Of a stretch of DNA of 64,000 nucleotides, positions 54,713 to 62,765 are shown one piece after another. Below the pieces are notes generated by a model. That model made no database searches. It was not told the origin of the DNA and worked only from the letters and a program-made list of their open reading frames with translations. Numbering within the stretch: the first letter of the stretch is position 1; each line of letters starts with the position of its first letter. The translations under genes were made by a program, and so were the position numbers. Source of the stretch: CAZTAR01 sp043813895 (GTDB lineage: Bacteria > Planctomycetota > Phycisphaerae > UBA1845 > UTPLA1); contig JBDRKQ010000109.1 of NCBI GenBank assembly GCA_043813895.1, positions 1-64,000 on the forward strand, given 5' to 3'.

Positions 54713-55678
54713 ATGCCCGGTAGCGAAGTACAGGCCGATTTCTGGATGAACGAGTACATCACGCCGTGGGATTACTACGCGCATGGAATCTCGAAGGTGC
54801 TGGCATATCGGAAGACGGCGTTCCAGGAGATGTACATTGTCGAGACGGGGGCATACGGCAAGGCGCTGGTGTTGGACGGAAAGTGGCAGTCGTGCGTGGG
54901 CGATGAGTTCCTATACCACGAGCCGCTGGTACATCCTGCGATGCTGCTGCACGAACGCCCGAAGCAGGTGCTGATCCTGGGCGGAGGAGAAGGTGCGACG
55001 GCGAGAGAGGTGCTGCGCTGGCGAAAGGTCGAGCGGGCCGTGATGATCGATATCGACGGCGCGGTTGTGGATGAATGTCGCCGGCACCTGCCCGAGATGC
55101 ACCAGAACGCATTCGACGATCCCCGGCTGGAGGTGGTGATCGGCGACGCGCTGGATTACCTGGACGAGACGAAACAGGGATGGGACGTCATTATCTCGGA
55201 CTTGTCGGACCCGATCGAGGAAGGCCCGTCATTCAAGCTGTTTACGAAGGAGTACTTCCAGAAGGGACGCCGGGTGCTGGCGCCCGAGGGCGTGTTCGTG
55301 GTCCAGGCGGGCCCGGTAGCGCCGGCGGAGATGGGGATGCACGCCCGGTTGGCCCGGACGATGAGCACGGTGTTTGCGCATACGCAGTCCTACGTGACGT
55401 ACGTGCCGACGTATGCATCGCCGTGGGGGTTTATCCTGGGATGCGGCTCTCCGATCGACGTGCGGCCCGATCCCGCGGAGATCGACCGCCGGCTGGCAAG
55501 GGAGACGACCGGGGAGCTGAGAATGCTCGACGGGAGCACGCTGTTGGGGATGCTCCAACTGCCGAAGCACCTCCGCCGGGCAATCGCTGAGGAGACACGG
55601 GTTTACACATTGGCCGAGCCGCCGAAGTTCTTCGGCAAGGGCATGGCGGGGACGGGAGACTCCTCGGCGGGCACGTAA
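54713..55678 (+). CDS. speE: Polyamine aminopropyltransferase SpeE
   Basis: A 321-residue spermidine-synthase-family enzyme that uses the SpeD product. Motifs: ILGGGEGATAREVLRW (SAM-like fold), VMIDIDGAVVDECRRHLP, DALDYLDET and IISDLSDPIEEGP. The ATG is preceded by GAGGAG 8 nt upstream. The C-terminal 90 residues with YASPWGFILGCGS are typical. Works with SpeD as a short polyamine module. Confidence 0.95.
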   Translation: MPGSEVQADFWMNEYITPWDYYAHGISKVLAYRKTAFQEMYIVETGAYGKALVLDGKWQSCVGDEFLYHEPLVHPAMLLHERPKQVLILGGGEGATAREVLRWRKVERAVMIDIDGAVVDECRRHLPEMHQNAFDDPRLEVVIGDALDYLDETKQGWDVIISDLSDPIEEGPSFKLFTKEYFQKGRRVLAPEGVFVVQAGPVAPAEMGMHARLARTMSTVFAHTQSYVTYVPTYASPWGFILGCGSPIDVRPDPAEIDRRLARETTGELRMLDGSTLLGMLQLPKHLRRAIAEETRVYTLAEPPKFFGKGMAGTGDSSAGT

Positions 55679-55783
55679 GGGAGGCATCTACGTCTAAGGG
55701 GGATCCATACGGATGATATCCGGCTGGGACGGCGGTCCAATGCCGGCGGGCGGGCGGTGACGGATGCCCGCCCACTTTTTTTC

Positions 55784-55819
55784 TTGACACAGACATGCAC
55801 GTATGGTAATATGACCATA
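55784..55819 (+). promoter_or_regulatory. Consensus promoter with overlapping ArsR operator
   Basis: TTGACA (55784-55789), 17-nt spacer, TAATAT (55807-55812). The -10 lies inside an 18-bp near-perfect palindrome TATGGTAATATGACCATA (55802-55819), the typical place for an ArsR repressor. The first ATG is 6 nt after the -10, so the arsR mRNA should start at or next to its own start codon. Confidence 0.75.
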
Positions 55820-56151
55820 TGAGCATGGCATTGAAATCAACGAAACAGTACGAGGCGCGAGCGAACATCGCCAAGTCGCTGGCACATCCCAGCCGGCTGA
55901 TGCTGCTGGACGCGCTAAAGAACGGGCCGACGTGCGTTTCCGACCTGACCGAGTTCGTGGGATCGGACCAGTCCACAGTGTCGAAACACCTGGCGATCCT
56001 GAGGCAGGCGGGGCTTGTGGACGTCGAGAAGGACGGAGCGATGAGCTACTACCGCGTGAACTGCCCTTGTCTGGACGACTTCTTCACCTGCATCGAGAAC
56101 GTCCTCCGCCGCAACCTCAAGGCGCACCAGGCGGCAGTTGCGAGGCGATGA
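55819..56151 (+). CDS. arsR: ArsR-family transcriptional repressor
   Basis: A 110-residue winged-helix repressor: ALAHPSRLMLLDAL-like opening (KSLAHPSRLMLLDALKNG), recognition helix QSTVSKHLAILRQAGLVD, wing DGAMSYYRV. Four Cys (one in GPTCVSD, three in VNCPCLDDFFTC) could bind As(III) or another soft metal. It is first in the operon and its start codon overlaps the palindrome it should bind. A second ATG two codons later is possible. Confidence 0.93.
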   Translation: MSMALKSTKQYEARANIAKSLAHPSRLMLLDALKNGPTCVSDLTEFVGSDQSTVSKHLAILRQAGLVDVEKDGAMSYYRVNCPCLDDFFTCIENVLRRNLKAHQAAVARR

Positions 56152-56242
56152 CGTGGCATTGGCGTTTCATTACAGTGATGGCCACTGTGGATTATCCCAA
56201 CCTGCAACCTACGATGGCGGCAGGTGAGTCGAGGTGGGCCCT

Positions 56243-57547
56243 ATGAGGGAGTGGAAGATCTTTGCGGCGTTCGTTGCGGTTTTCCTGGCGGCGTACCTGC
56301 TGCCGCTGTCGAACGCGAAGGTGACGGTCGCGATCCTCGATGCGTTCAAGATGCTCCAGTGGTACGCGCGCGAGCATACGCTGGCGTGTGTGGTCCCGGC
56401 GCTGTTTATCGCGGGGGCGATCACGACCTTCCTGTCCAAGGCGGCGGTCCTTCGGCACCTGGGCCCGAAGGCGAACAAGGTCGAGGCCTACGCGGTCGCG
56501 TCCGCGTCGGGAACGATCCTTGCGGTGTGCTCGTGCAGCGTCCTGCCGATGTTCGCGGGAATTTACAGGTTGGGGGCCGGGCTGGGGCCTGCGTCGGCGT
56601 TCCTGTACGCGGGACCGGCGATTAACATCCTGGCGTTATTCCTGACGGCGCGGGTGTTGGGGTTTGAAATGGGCTTCGCAAGGGCGGTCGGGGCGATCGT
56701 GTTCGGCGTTGTGATCGGCCTGTTGATGGCGGTCTTCTTTCGCAAGTCCGAAAGTGTTCGTTCCGCCGAGGCGATGCACCTGCCGGAACCCGAGGCGCCG
56801 AAACGCTCGATGTGGCAAACCTGCCTGTACTTCTTCTGCATGATCGCGTTCCTCGTATTCAGCGACTGGTACAACCCGAACAACGTGGTGGTCCGTCGCG
56901 TGGACGGGCTGGAGATTCAGGCGGTCAGGCTCCAGCAAACGCGAGACGAGATCGTCCTGCAAGTCAAGGTTGCCGTGGAAGGTCTGGAGGAAGGCGACAA
57001 GCTGACGCTGGCAAAGACCGACGTTGCCTCCATCACCGAGGAAGACACCTGGGTGATACAGATTCACCATCTGCGCTGGTATCTCGCGGGCGCGATGGCG
57101 CTGGCGGTGATGCTGATGGCGTGGCGGTGGTTTGACCGTGGCGAGGTCGTCGAATGGATGCGGAACACCTGGGACTTCGCGAAGATGCTGGTACCGCTGC
57201 TGTTCGGGGGTGTGTTCCTTGTGGGGTTTCTAAGCGCCCTGATACCGGATCAACTGGTCGCCGGCTGGGTGGGGGACAACAGCCTGTCCTCGAATCTGAT
57301 TGCATCGGTGGTCGGGTGTCTGTTCTACTTTGCGACGTTGACGGAAATCCCGATCCTCGAGGCGCTGATGAAGCATGGCATGGCGGACGGCCCGGCATTG
57401 GCGTTGCTTCTGGCGGGCCCCGCGCTGTCTCTACCGAGCCTGTTGGTGATTCGTTCGGTCATGGGGAATACGAAGACGCTTGTGTTTACGGCCCTGACTG
57501 TGGTGATGGCGAGCGTCGTGGGCATGATCTACGGCGCGATCGTTTGA
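56243..57547 (+). CDS. arsP: Permease of ArsP/DUF318 family
   Basis: A 434-residue permease. Two four-helix halves: the first with VASASGTILAVCSCSVLPMF and GAGLGPASAFLYAGPAINIL, the second with LVGFLSALIPDQLV and ATLTEIPILEALMKHGM, the typical wording of ArsP permeases that export trivalent organoarsenicals. A charged outer insert of about 80 residues lies between. ATG preferred over a GTG three codons earlier. It follows arsR by 91 nt. Confidence 0.9.
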   Translation: MREWKIFAAFVAVFLAAYLLPLSNAKVTVAILDAFKMLQWYAREHTLACVVPALFIAGAITTFLSKAAVLRHLGPKANKVEAYAVASASGTILAVCSCSVLPMFAGIYRLGAGLGPASAFLYAGPAINILALFLTARVLGFEMGFARAVGAIVFGVVIGLLMAVFFRKSESVRSAEAMHLPEPEAPKRSMWQTCLYFFCMIAFLVFSDWYNPNNVVVRRVDGLEIQAVRLQQTRDEIVLQVKVAVEGLEEGDKLTLAKTDVASITEEDTWVIQIHHLRWYLAGAMALAVMLMAWRWFDRGEVVEWMRNTWDFAKMLVPLLFGGVFLVGFLSALIPDQLVAGWVGDNSLSSNLIASVVGCLFYFATLTEIPILEALMKHGMADGPALALLLAGPALSLPSLLVIRSVMGNTKTLVFTALTVVMASVVGMIYGAIV

Positions 57548-57558
57548 GGGTGTGTATA

Positions 57559-57810
57559 ATGAAGATCGAGGTCTTTGGCCCGGGGTGTTCCCGATGCACG
57601 TCGCTGGCGGCGAACGCAAAGGCGGCGGCAGACAAGCTCGGGATCGAGTATGAACTCAGCAAAGTGTCCGACCTGAGCGAGATGGTCAAGCGCGGCGTGA
57701 TCGTGACGCCGGCATTGGCAATCGACGGTGAGGTCAAGCTGAGCGGGCAGGTGCCCGACGAGGTGGCGTTGACGGTGCTGTTCAGAGAAGCGCTGTCGAA
57801 GAACAAGTAG
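57559..57810 (+). CDS. Small redox-active thioredoxin-like protein (ArsE-like)
   Basis: An 83-residue minimal thioredoxin fold of the MTH895 type: MKIEVFGPGCSRCTSLAANA with CSRC, then GVIVTPALAIDGEVKLSG with the cis-Pro. It starts 11 nt after arsP. Similar small proteins occur next to permeases in ars operons and, with ArsF and ArsG, in a reported nitroarsenical reductase; the name ArsE is by position and similarity. Confidence 0.85.
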   Translation: MKIEVFGPGCSRCTSLAANAKAAADKLGIEYELSKVSDLSEMVKRGVIVTPALAIDGEVKLSGQVPDEVALTVLFREALSKNK

Positions 57811-57836
57811 CAGCAGCAAGATGGAGTGGCACTGCC

Positions 57837-58394
57837 ATGAACGGGAAGTTCTGGATTCTGGTTTGTGTGTTGATGCTGGCTGGCGGCGTGATTGTCGCGG
57901 GATGCGGCGATCGCTCTGACGATGGGCCGGTTGCCGAGACGGCGAAGGCGGATGCAGATACTGCGACCGCCGTGCCAACTGCAAAGCTGCCGCCGCGCGC
58001 CGAACCGGCCCCACCGGTAATGGAAGCCGCGCCGGCATCGGACACCAAGGCCGAGCGAGACGTAAGGCTGATCGTCGTGTACTACTTCCACCGCACGCTG
58101 CGGTGCAAAACCTGCCTCGCCATCGAATCGCAGGCGAAAGAAGCGGTGGAGCGCGACTTCGCCAAGGATGTGAAACAGGGGCGGATCACGTGGCGGGTGC
58201 TCAACCTCGACGAGGAGGCGAACAAGCACTTCGAGAAGGACTTTAAGCTGGAATCCTCCTCCGTCGTGCTGGTCGAAACCATTGACGGAAAGACGGCGAA
58301 GTGGAAGGACCTGCCGCGCGTCTGGGACCTCGTGGAGAACAAGGAGGCATTTCGCAAGTATCTGTCGAAAGAGGTTGCGGCGTACCTGCGATAA
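57837..58394 (+). CDS. arsF: ArsF-family lipoprotein
   Basis: A 185-residue lipoprotein: signal peptide with a true lipobox (VIVAGCGD), a Pro/Ala-rich linker to about residue 75, then a domain with VVYYFHRTLRCKTCLAIESQ (CKTC) and WRVLNLDEEANKHFEKDF, the form of ArsF subunits of nitrophenyl-arsenical reductases. It would act on the outer side of the membrane. Confidence 0.85.
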   Translation: MNGKFWILVCVLMLAGGVIVAGCGDRSDDGPVAETAKADADTATAVPTAKLPPRAEPAPPVMEAAPASDTKAERDVRLIVVYYFHRTLRCKTCLAIESQAKEAVERDFAKDVKQGRITWRVLNLDEEANKHFEKDFKLESSSVVLVETIDGKTAKWKDLPRVWDLVENKEAFRKYLSKEVAAYLR

Positions 58395-58432
58395 GAGATG
58401 CCAAGGGGCCAGGGAGGCAGAGGAGGGGCGCT

Positions 58433-58536
58433 GGGTGCCCTGCCTTCGCGGCCCGCAAAAGCGGGACGGGTAGGCATGTTCCCTCGCTATTCGACATGCT
58501 TACCCGCGACTGCGTCGCGTGAAAGCATGGCACCCC
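58433..58536. repeat. Intergenic element, family C, copy 2 (inverted)
   Basis: The reverse complement of the 45147-45242 element, including GGACGGGTAGGCATGTTC and ACATGCTTACCCGCGAC. It lies inside the ars operon between arsF and the anchored thioredoxin gene. Confidence 0.75.
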
Positions 58537-58580
58537 GCGTGAAGCGACATGCATGACGCAGAGCCAGAGGAAAACACCGC

Positions 58581-59147
58581 ATGAACAGTCGTAGCGTCGT
58601 CAACGTCGTTATCGTGATCGGCGTGGTTGTGCTGGTCGTCGCGGTGGCGCTGTACAAGTCGAGCCAATCGAAGAATCTGCCCTCGGAATCCGAGCAACCA
58701 GCAACCTCCGCACCAGCGACAGGGGATCGCCTCTCCCCGAAGACACCCGCAGCGTCCCAACCTGTAATGCTCCCGCCGCACTCTACGACTGCACCGGCCG
58801 AATCGCCGCCATCAACACAGGAAGCAGCACCGGCGCCGACCACACGGGCGGACGAAAAACAGCTCCCGCGTCTGCTGGATATCGGCTCCGACAAGTGCGC
58901 AGCATGCAAGAAGCTCGCGCCGATCCTGGAGGAGCTGAAAGTGGAGTGTGCGGGCCGCGCGCGGATCGAGTTCATCGATGCGTGGAAGCGCCCGGAAGCG
59001 CGGACGAAGTACGGGATTCAACTGATCCCGACGCTGATATTCTATGACACCGAAGGAAAGGAAACTTGGCGGCACATCGGTTTTCTCTCGAAGGAGGAGA
59101 TTCTGGCGAAGCTGCGGGAAGCAGGAATGAGAGAGGATGCTCGATAG
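58581..59147 (+). CDS. Membrane-anchored thioredoxin
   Basis: A 188-residue protein: one membrane helix (VVNVVIVIGVVVLVVAVALY), a disordered Pro/Ser/Ala/Thr linker to about 90, then a thioredoxin domain (LLDIGSDKCAACKKLAPILE with CAAC, IQLIPTLIFYDTEG with cis-Pro). It faces the periplasm and probably passes electrons between the CcdA-like protein and ArsF. Its end overlaps the next gene by 11 nt. Confidence 0.9.
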   Translation: MNSRSVVNVVIVIGVVVLVVAVALYKSSQSKNLPSESEQPATSAPATGDRLSPKTPAASQPVMLPPHSTTAPAESPPSTQEAAPAPTTRADEKQLPRLLDIGSDKCAACKKLAPILEELKVECAGRARIEFIDAWKRPEARTKYGIQLIPTLIFYDTEGKETWRHIGFLSKEEILAKLREAGMREDAR

Positions 59148-59814
59148 CTTCACGGACACATTGGTCAATACCATCAACACCAACGTGTGGTTGGCGCCGC
59201 TGGCCGCCTTGGTCGGGGGCTTGCTGACGGCGCTGAATCCCTGCGTACTCGGGGCGATTCCGCTCATGATGGCCTACGTGGCCGGGCAGGAATCTCGCAG
59301 CACAGCGAGGTCGTTCTTGCTCTCGTTGGCGTTCGTGGCGGGCCTGACACTCATGTTCGCCCTGATGTCACTCAGTGTGTTTGTGGCCAGCGCGATCCTG
59401 CCGGCAGGCTGGTGGCAATACATCGCCGCAGCGGTCTGTCTGTTGATGGGGCTTCACCTGCTGGGCGTGCTGAGTTTCACGATCCCAGCACCGGCGGGGA
59501 TCAAACCTTCGCAGCGTGGATTCGTCGGCGCGCTGCTGCTGGGCATGTTGTTCGGCTTGGCATCGATACCATGCGCGGGTCCGATCCTGGGGGCTTTAGT
59601 GGCGATCATCCCGCTAAAGGGGGCCGCATTCGGGGGCGTGCTGCTGGTGGCCTACAGTCTGGGGCACTGCGCGGTGATCCTCGTCGCCGGGACATCGATG
59701 GGGCTGGTGCAGAAGATGATCACATCGAAGGGACTGGAGCAGGTGAACATTTGGTCGAAGCGGGCGGTGGGCGTGCTGGTGATCCTCGTGGGTGTGTTTC
59801 TACTCGTGAGATAA
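59137..59814 (+). CDS. arsG: CcdA/DsbD-like transmembrane electron carrier (ArsG-like)
   Basis: A 225-residue, six-helix protein. Two membrane Cys, one in ALNPCVLGAIP and one in ASIPCAGPILG, are the DsbD/CcdA pair that moves electrons across the membrane. As last gene of the arsR-arsP-trx-arsF-trx operon it fits ArsG. It overlaps the thioredoxin gene by 11 nt. Confidence 0.9.
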   Translation: MLDSFTDTLVNTINTNVWLAPLAALVGGLLTALNPCVLGAIPLMMAYVAGQESRSTARSFLLSLAFVAGLTLMFALMSLSVFVASAILPAGWWQYIAAAVCLLMGLHLLGVLSFTIPAPAGIKPSQRGFVGALLLGMLFGLASIPCAGPILGALVAIIPLKGAAFGGVLLVAYSLGHCAVILVAGTSMGLVQKMITSKGLEQVNIWSKRAVGVLVILVGVFLLVR

Positions 59815-59839
59815 CGGCGCGGCCGGCGCTTGGGGCTCG

Positions 59840-59932
59840 GATCAGAGCCGCGCGCGTAAGCAAGCGGTCAGCGCTCGCCACGATGGCCCTTCAATCAAGA
59901 CGAGAACCGGCCTCCTTCACGGCTGCGGCTCC
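59840..59932. repeat. Palindromic intergenic element, family A, copy 4
   Basis: Starts GATCAGAGCCGCGCGCG, with TAAGCAAGCGGTCAGCG; its right end (CACGGCTGCGGCTCCC) is more diverged than in the other copies. No gene seen from here to the tRNA. Confidence 0.75.
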
Positions 59933-60236
59933 CAACCAGCCCGCAGCTTCGCAAACACATTGTCACACCTTCACGTCGGCCGCGAGGACCGACGCCACCT
60001 CTCGCGGCACTGAAACGCCCCGCCGAAACTGTTACGGACCCGATTGGTGAGGAGGAACCGTCCGGTCTCTTTGTGCCGCTGTTGCCCTTTGCCTCATCCC
60101 CCTATTGCGGGATCGGTCAGTTCGGTAGCCTGCCGACGATGCTGATCGGCCTTGGCCTGATCCGGCGACGCTTCGGTCCGCGACGTCGTTCTCGCTGACC
60201 TTTCTACATCTGGCGACCACCGCTTGGCAGGCATAC

Positions 60237-60318
60237 TGCGCGAGGGGGGATTCGAACCCCCACGGGTTTCCCCACAGGATCCTAAATCCTGCGCGTCTGC
60301 CAATTCCGCCACTCGCGC
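60237..60318 (-). tRNA. tRNA-Leu (UAG)
   Basis: A full cloverleaf on the minus strand: acceptor GCGCGAG/CTCGCGC, discriminator A, anticodon arm CAGGA-TTTAGGA-TCCTG (anticodon UAG), long variable arm (TGGGGAAACCC) and T arm GGGGGTTCGAATCCCCC. The CCA end is not encoded. Confidence 0.96.
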
Positions 60319-60442
60319 TGGGCGCTGCCGCCGCGAGGCTCATTCTCCCGCAGACGCCCGCATGGCGTCAACAACGGGAGCACAACACGTGACGTGATGA
60401 CGCTGTCGACGCGCGCTGCGGCCGCGTTCCTGCTTCGCCGCG

Positions 60443-61210
60443 TCAACCTGGCGATCGCCCCTTCGTTGACGAGCGTGCCCCGAGCTTCATGAGGACCCAG
60501 CGGCGCGCGTGAGTCATCGGCCGAAACACCGCACGATGCCAACGAATCCAGAACGGGGGAGTGATGGCCTGTTTGAACTGCTTTCCATCGAGCTGATCCG
60601 GTCGAAGCCGACGCCAGTGCTTCATCAGGTGATACCGATCGGAACGCTGGAGAATGTCGAGGATGAGGCGGCAGATCCAGATCCGCCCCCCGCGGTTGGG
60701 CGGCACGTGCCAGGATATCTGGAAGTCGATCAGGTACGGTGAGCCGTCGTCGCCGAGCAGGACGTTCTCGCGTTTTTCGAGATCCACATAGGCGATCTCC
60801 CGACGATGGAGCTCCTCCAGCATCCTCGCAAGCCTCGGGAAGAACCCGTCAGCCAATCTGTCTTCTTTGGCAAGCGGGCGGCCCTCGACATACTCGTGGA
60901 CGAGGCCCGTCTTGCCCCACCACCCGACGAACCGCGGCACGCCCTCAACGGACTCGCTCATCTGATATAGCCGGCCTTCGTGTCTCGCCAGGACCCCCCC
61001 GATCCAGTGGGTCGGCATTCCGAACAAGGAGGCCGTTCGTCCGACCTTGAGGACGACCTTGCCGGCGGCGCCCTCGTAGAGCCCCGTCGCGGCGAAGAAA
61101 TCGTGTTTGAAGGGCCTGAGGAGTCGGTATTGCTGACCACCGGCCCGGATGCTGGGGGGTAGATCGTTCGAGCCGAGGGCTCTGAGCCAGGTTGGAGGCG
61201 GCTTGGGCAT
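60443..61210 (-). CDS. Protein-kinase-fold protein (Kdo/RIO-like)
   Basis: A 255-residue kinase-fold protein. Lys in GKVVLKVGR, catalytic loop IAYVDLEKRENVLLG (Asp and Asn kept), and DFQ in place of DFG (YLIDFQISW). Gene placement between tRNA and an Rrf2-like regulator is not informative. It could be an LPS/Kdo-type kinase; no substrate evidence. The chosen ATG (MPKPPPTWL) begins the core; a longer form adds 43 residues. Confidence 0.75.
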   Translation of the reverse strand: MPKPPPTWLRALGSNDLPPSIRAGGQQYRLLRPFKHDFFAATGLYEGAAGKVVLKVGRTASLFGMPTHWIGGVLARHEGRLYQMSESVEGVPRFVGWWGKTGLVHEYVEGRPLAKEDRLADGFFPRLARMLEELHRREIAYVDLEKRENVLLGDDGSPYLIDFQISWHVPPNRGGRIWICRLILDILQRSDRYHLMKHWRRLRPDQLDGKQFKQAITPPFWIRWHRAVFRPMTHARRWVLMKLGARSSTKGRSPG

Positions 61211-61411
61211 GTCGCGGGTCGCTCCCGAGAATTCCACAAAAATCCTATGAGATAAGTGTAGCCAAAGGCGGACATTATGGCTAGGATTTCCGCATGAGTA
61301 TGCTTCATGCGCTGTCGCAATGCCCGCGTGTGGAGTCAAGGTGAGGTGAAGAGATAATCGTTGTCAACCTGGGAATTTGTGTGCCCGGGGAATCAGAACA
61401 GGAGCAGAACC

Positions 61412-61828
61412 ATGCTTCGCAACAAGACGGCTACGTATGCGCTGTTGGCCCTGTACGAGATCGCTCGCCAGCACCGCGGGGTGAAGGATCCACTTGGCGT
61501 GCGTGCGCACGACATCGCGAACAAGCACCGGCTGCCGAAGGCCTATGTCGCCAAGATTCTGAGCCAACTTGCCAATACGGGCATCCTGCACTCGGATCGC
61601 GGCCCGCGCGGCGGCTTCAAGCTTATCGAGAGCGCGGACAAGATTTCGCTGTTCGACGTTTTCGATAGCGTTGGCGCCATCGTCGGTAGTGCGTCGTCAC
61701 GCAGCTCCGTCAAAGGACTGCCGCCTCGCGTGCAAGCCACGATGAACCGCGCCCACGACGATGCGACTCGGCAACTCAAGCAGTTGTACGTGAAGACCTC
61801 GCTGGCTGACGTTCTCGGTAACGACTAA
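61412..61828 (+). CDS. Rrf2-family winged-helix regulator without cysteines
   Basis: A 138-residue Rrf2-type regulator: MLRNKTATYALLALYEIARQ, VRAHDIANKHRLPKAYVAKI and GILHSDRGPRGGFKLIE with the RGxxGG wing. The three Cys ligands of Fe-S Rrf2 proteins are absent; the protein has no Cys at all. GGAGC lies 6 nt before the ATG. Target unknown. Confidence 0.9.
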   Translation: MLRNKTATYALLALYEIARQHRGVKDPLGVRAHDIANKHRLPKAYVAKILSQLANTGILHSDRGPRGGFKLIESADKISLFDVFDSVGAIVGSASSRSSVKGLPPRVQATMNRAHDDATRQLKQLYVKTSLADVLGND

Positions 61829-61933
61829 CACCGGCAACTGATCCGGGCGAACCGGATGCCGGGTCATGCGGGTCTTTCGCCCGGACGACTCGCAGGTTGG
61901 TCAGTCCCAGTCCCCGATCACGCGACGCGTCGA

Positions 61934-62452
61934 TCAGCCCCATACGTCGAGTGCGGCGAGTACAACCGCCGCGCCCGCGATGGCCATTGCTGCGCCCGTC
62001 TTGGCGATGAGGCCGATCAGTTTGCCGAGCGTGGCGAAGGACCCGACCTTCGCGCCCGCGCGCACGTCGTCACGGACCGTCAACTCCATGACCAGGGCGC
62101 CGACGAAGCATCCGGCGAGCCCGCCCGCCACCGTGCCGATTACGGGGATCGGAATCGAGAAGAGGATCATTCCGAGGAAGCCGCCCACCACCGCGCCGAT
62201 CACCGCGCGGCGGCTCGCGCCCGCCCGGCGCGCCGCGACGATCGAGGCCAGGTTGTCCACGACTTCCGCAACGACCGCGAGCACGAACAAGCACGCCAGC
62301 CATTTCCAGCCGATCCGCTGCCAATCGTAGTACCAGTCATACCCAGCGGCAGAGGCGAGGATCAGCCATGTGCCTGGCAACTGGAAGACTGCCAGGCCGA
62401 TGCCGATGAAGGCGAGCACCGCCAGGCTGATGAGCAGCAGTGTGTCGATCAC
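61934..62452 (-). CDS. DUF456 membrane protein
   Basis: A 172-residue protein with four or five hydrophobic helices; LLLISLAVLAFIGIGLAVFQ, PGTWLILASA and FLGMILFSIPIPVIGTVAGG are typical for DUF456. Function unknown. Confidence 0.85.
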   Translation of the reverse strand: MIDTLLLISLAVLAFIGIGLAVFQLPGTWLILASAAGYDWYYDWQRIGWKWLACLFVLAVVAEVVDNLASIVAARRAGASRRAVIGAVVGGFLGMILFSIPIPVIGTVAGGLAGCFVGALVMELTVRDDVRAGAKVGSFATLGKLIGLIAKTGAAMAIAGAAVVLAALDVWG

Positions 62453-62660
62453 TTCGCAGACTCCAACGGGTATCGTGTCAGCAGCCGGGCGGCACAGTTT
62501 CGCTCTGGCACTTGTGGGACGCCGATGCTACCCGATAGTGCCCGGCCGTACACCTCCGCCGATGACGAGCGCCGGGCAGATGACAGTCTACGATTTTTGA
62601 TCGGCGATTGCCGCGTGGGCCGCTACTGAAGCGGAGCGGCGGGCGGTATTCGGCGTTCGC

Positions 62661-62689
62661 TTGATGCGGGGAGAGGCTCTTGATATACT
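62661..62689 (+). promoter_or_regulatory. Sigma-70-like promoter for the PEP-CTERM gene
   Basis: TTGATG and TATACT separated by 17 nt, about 75 nt before the gene. The rest of the 313-nt gap shows nothing else. Confidence 0.55.
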
Positions 62690-62765
62690 GAGTCTTCAAG
62701 GATGCGCTTGTTCTCGGCGCGGGCGCGGGAAAGGAAGCCACATCTGAACAGAGGAGGGCAGCAGA

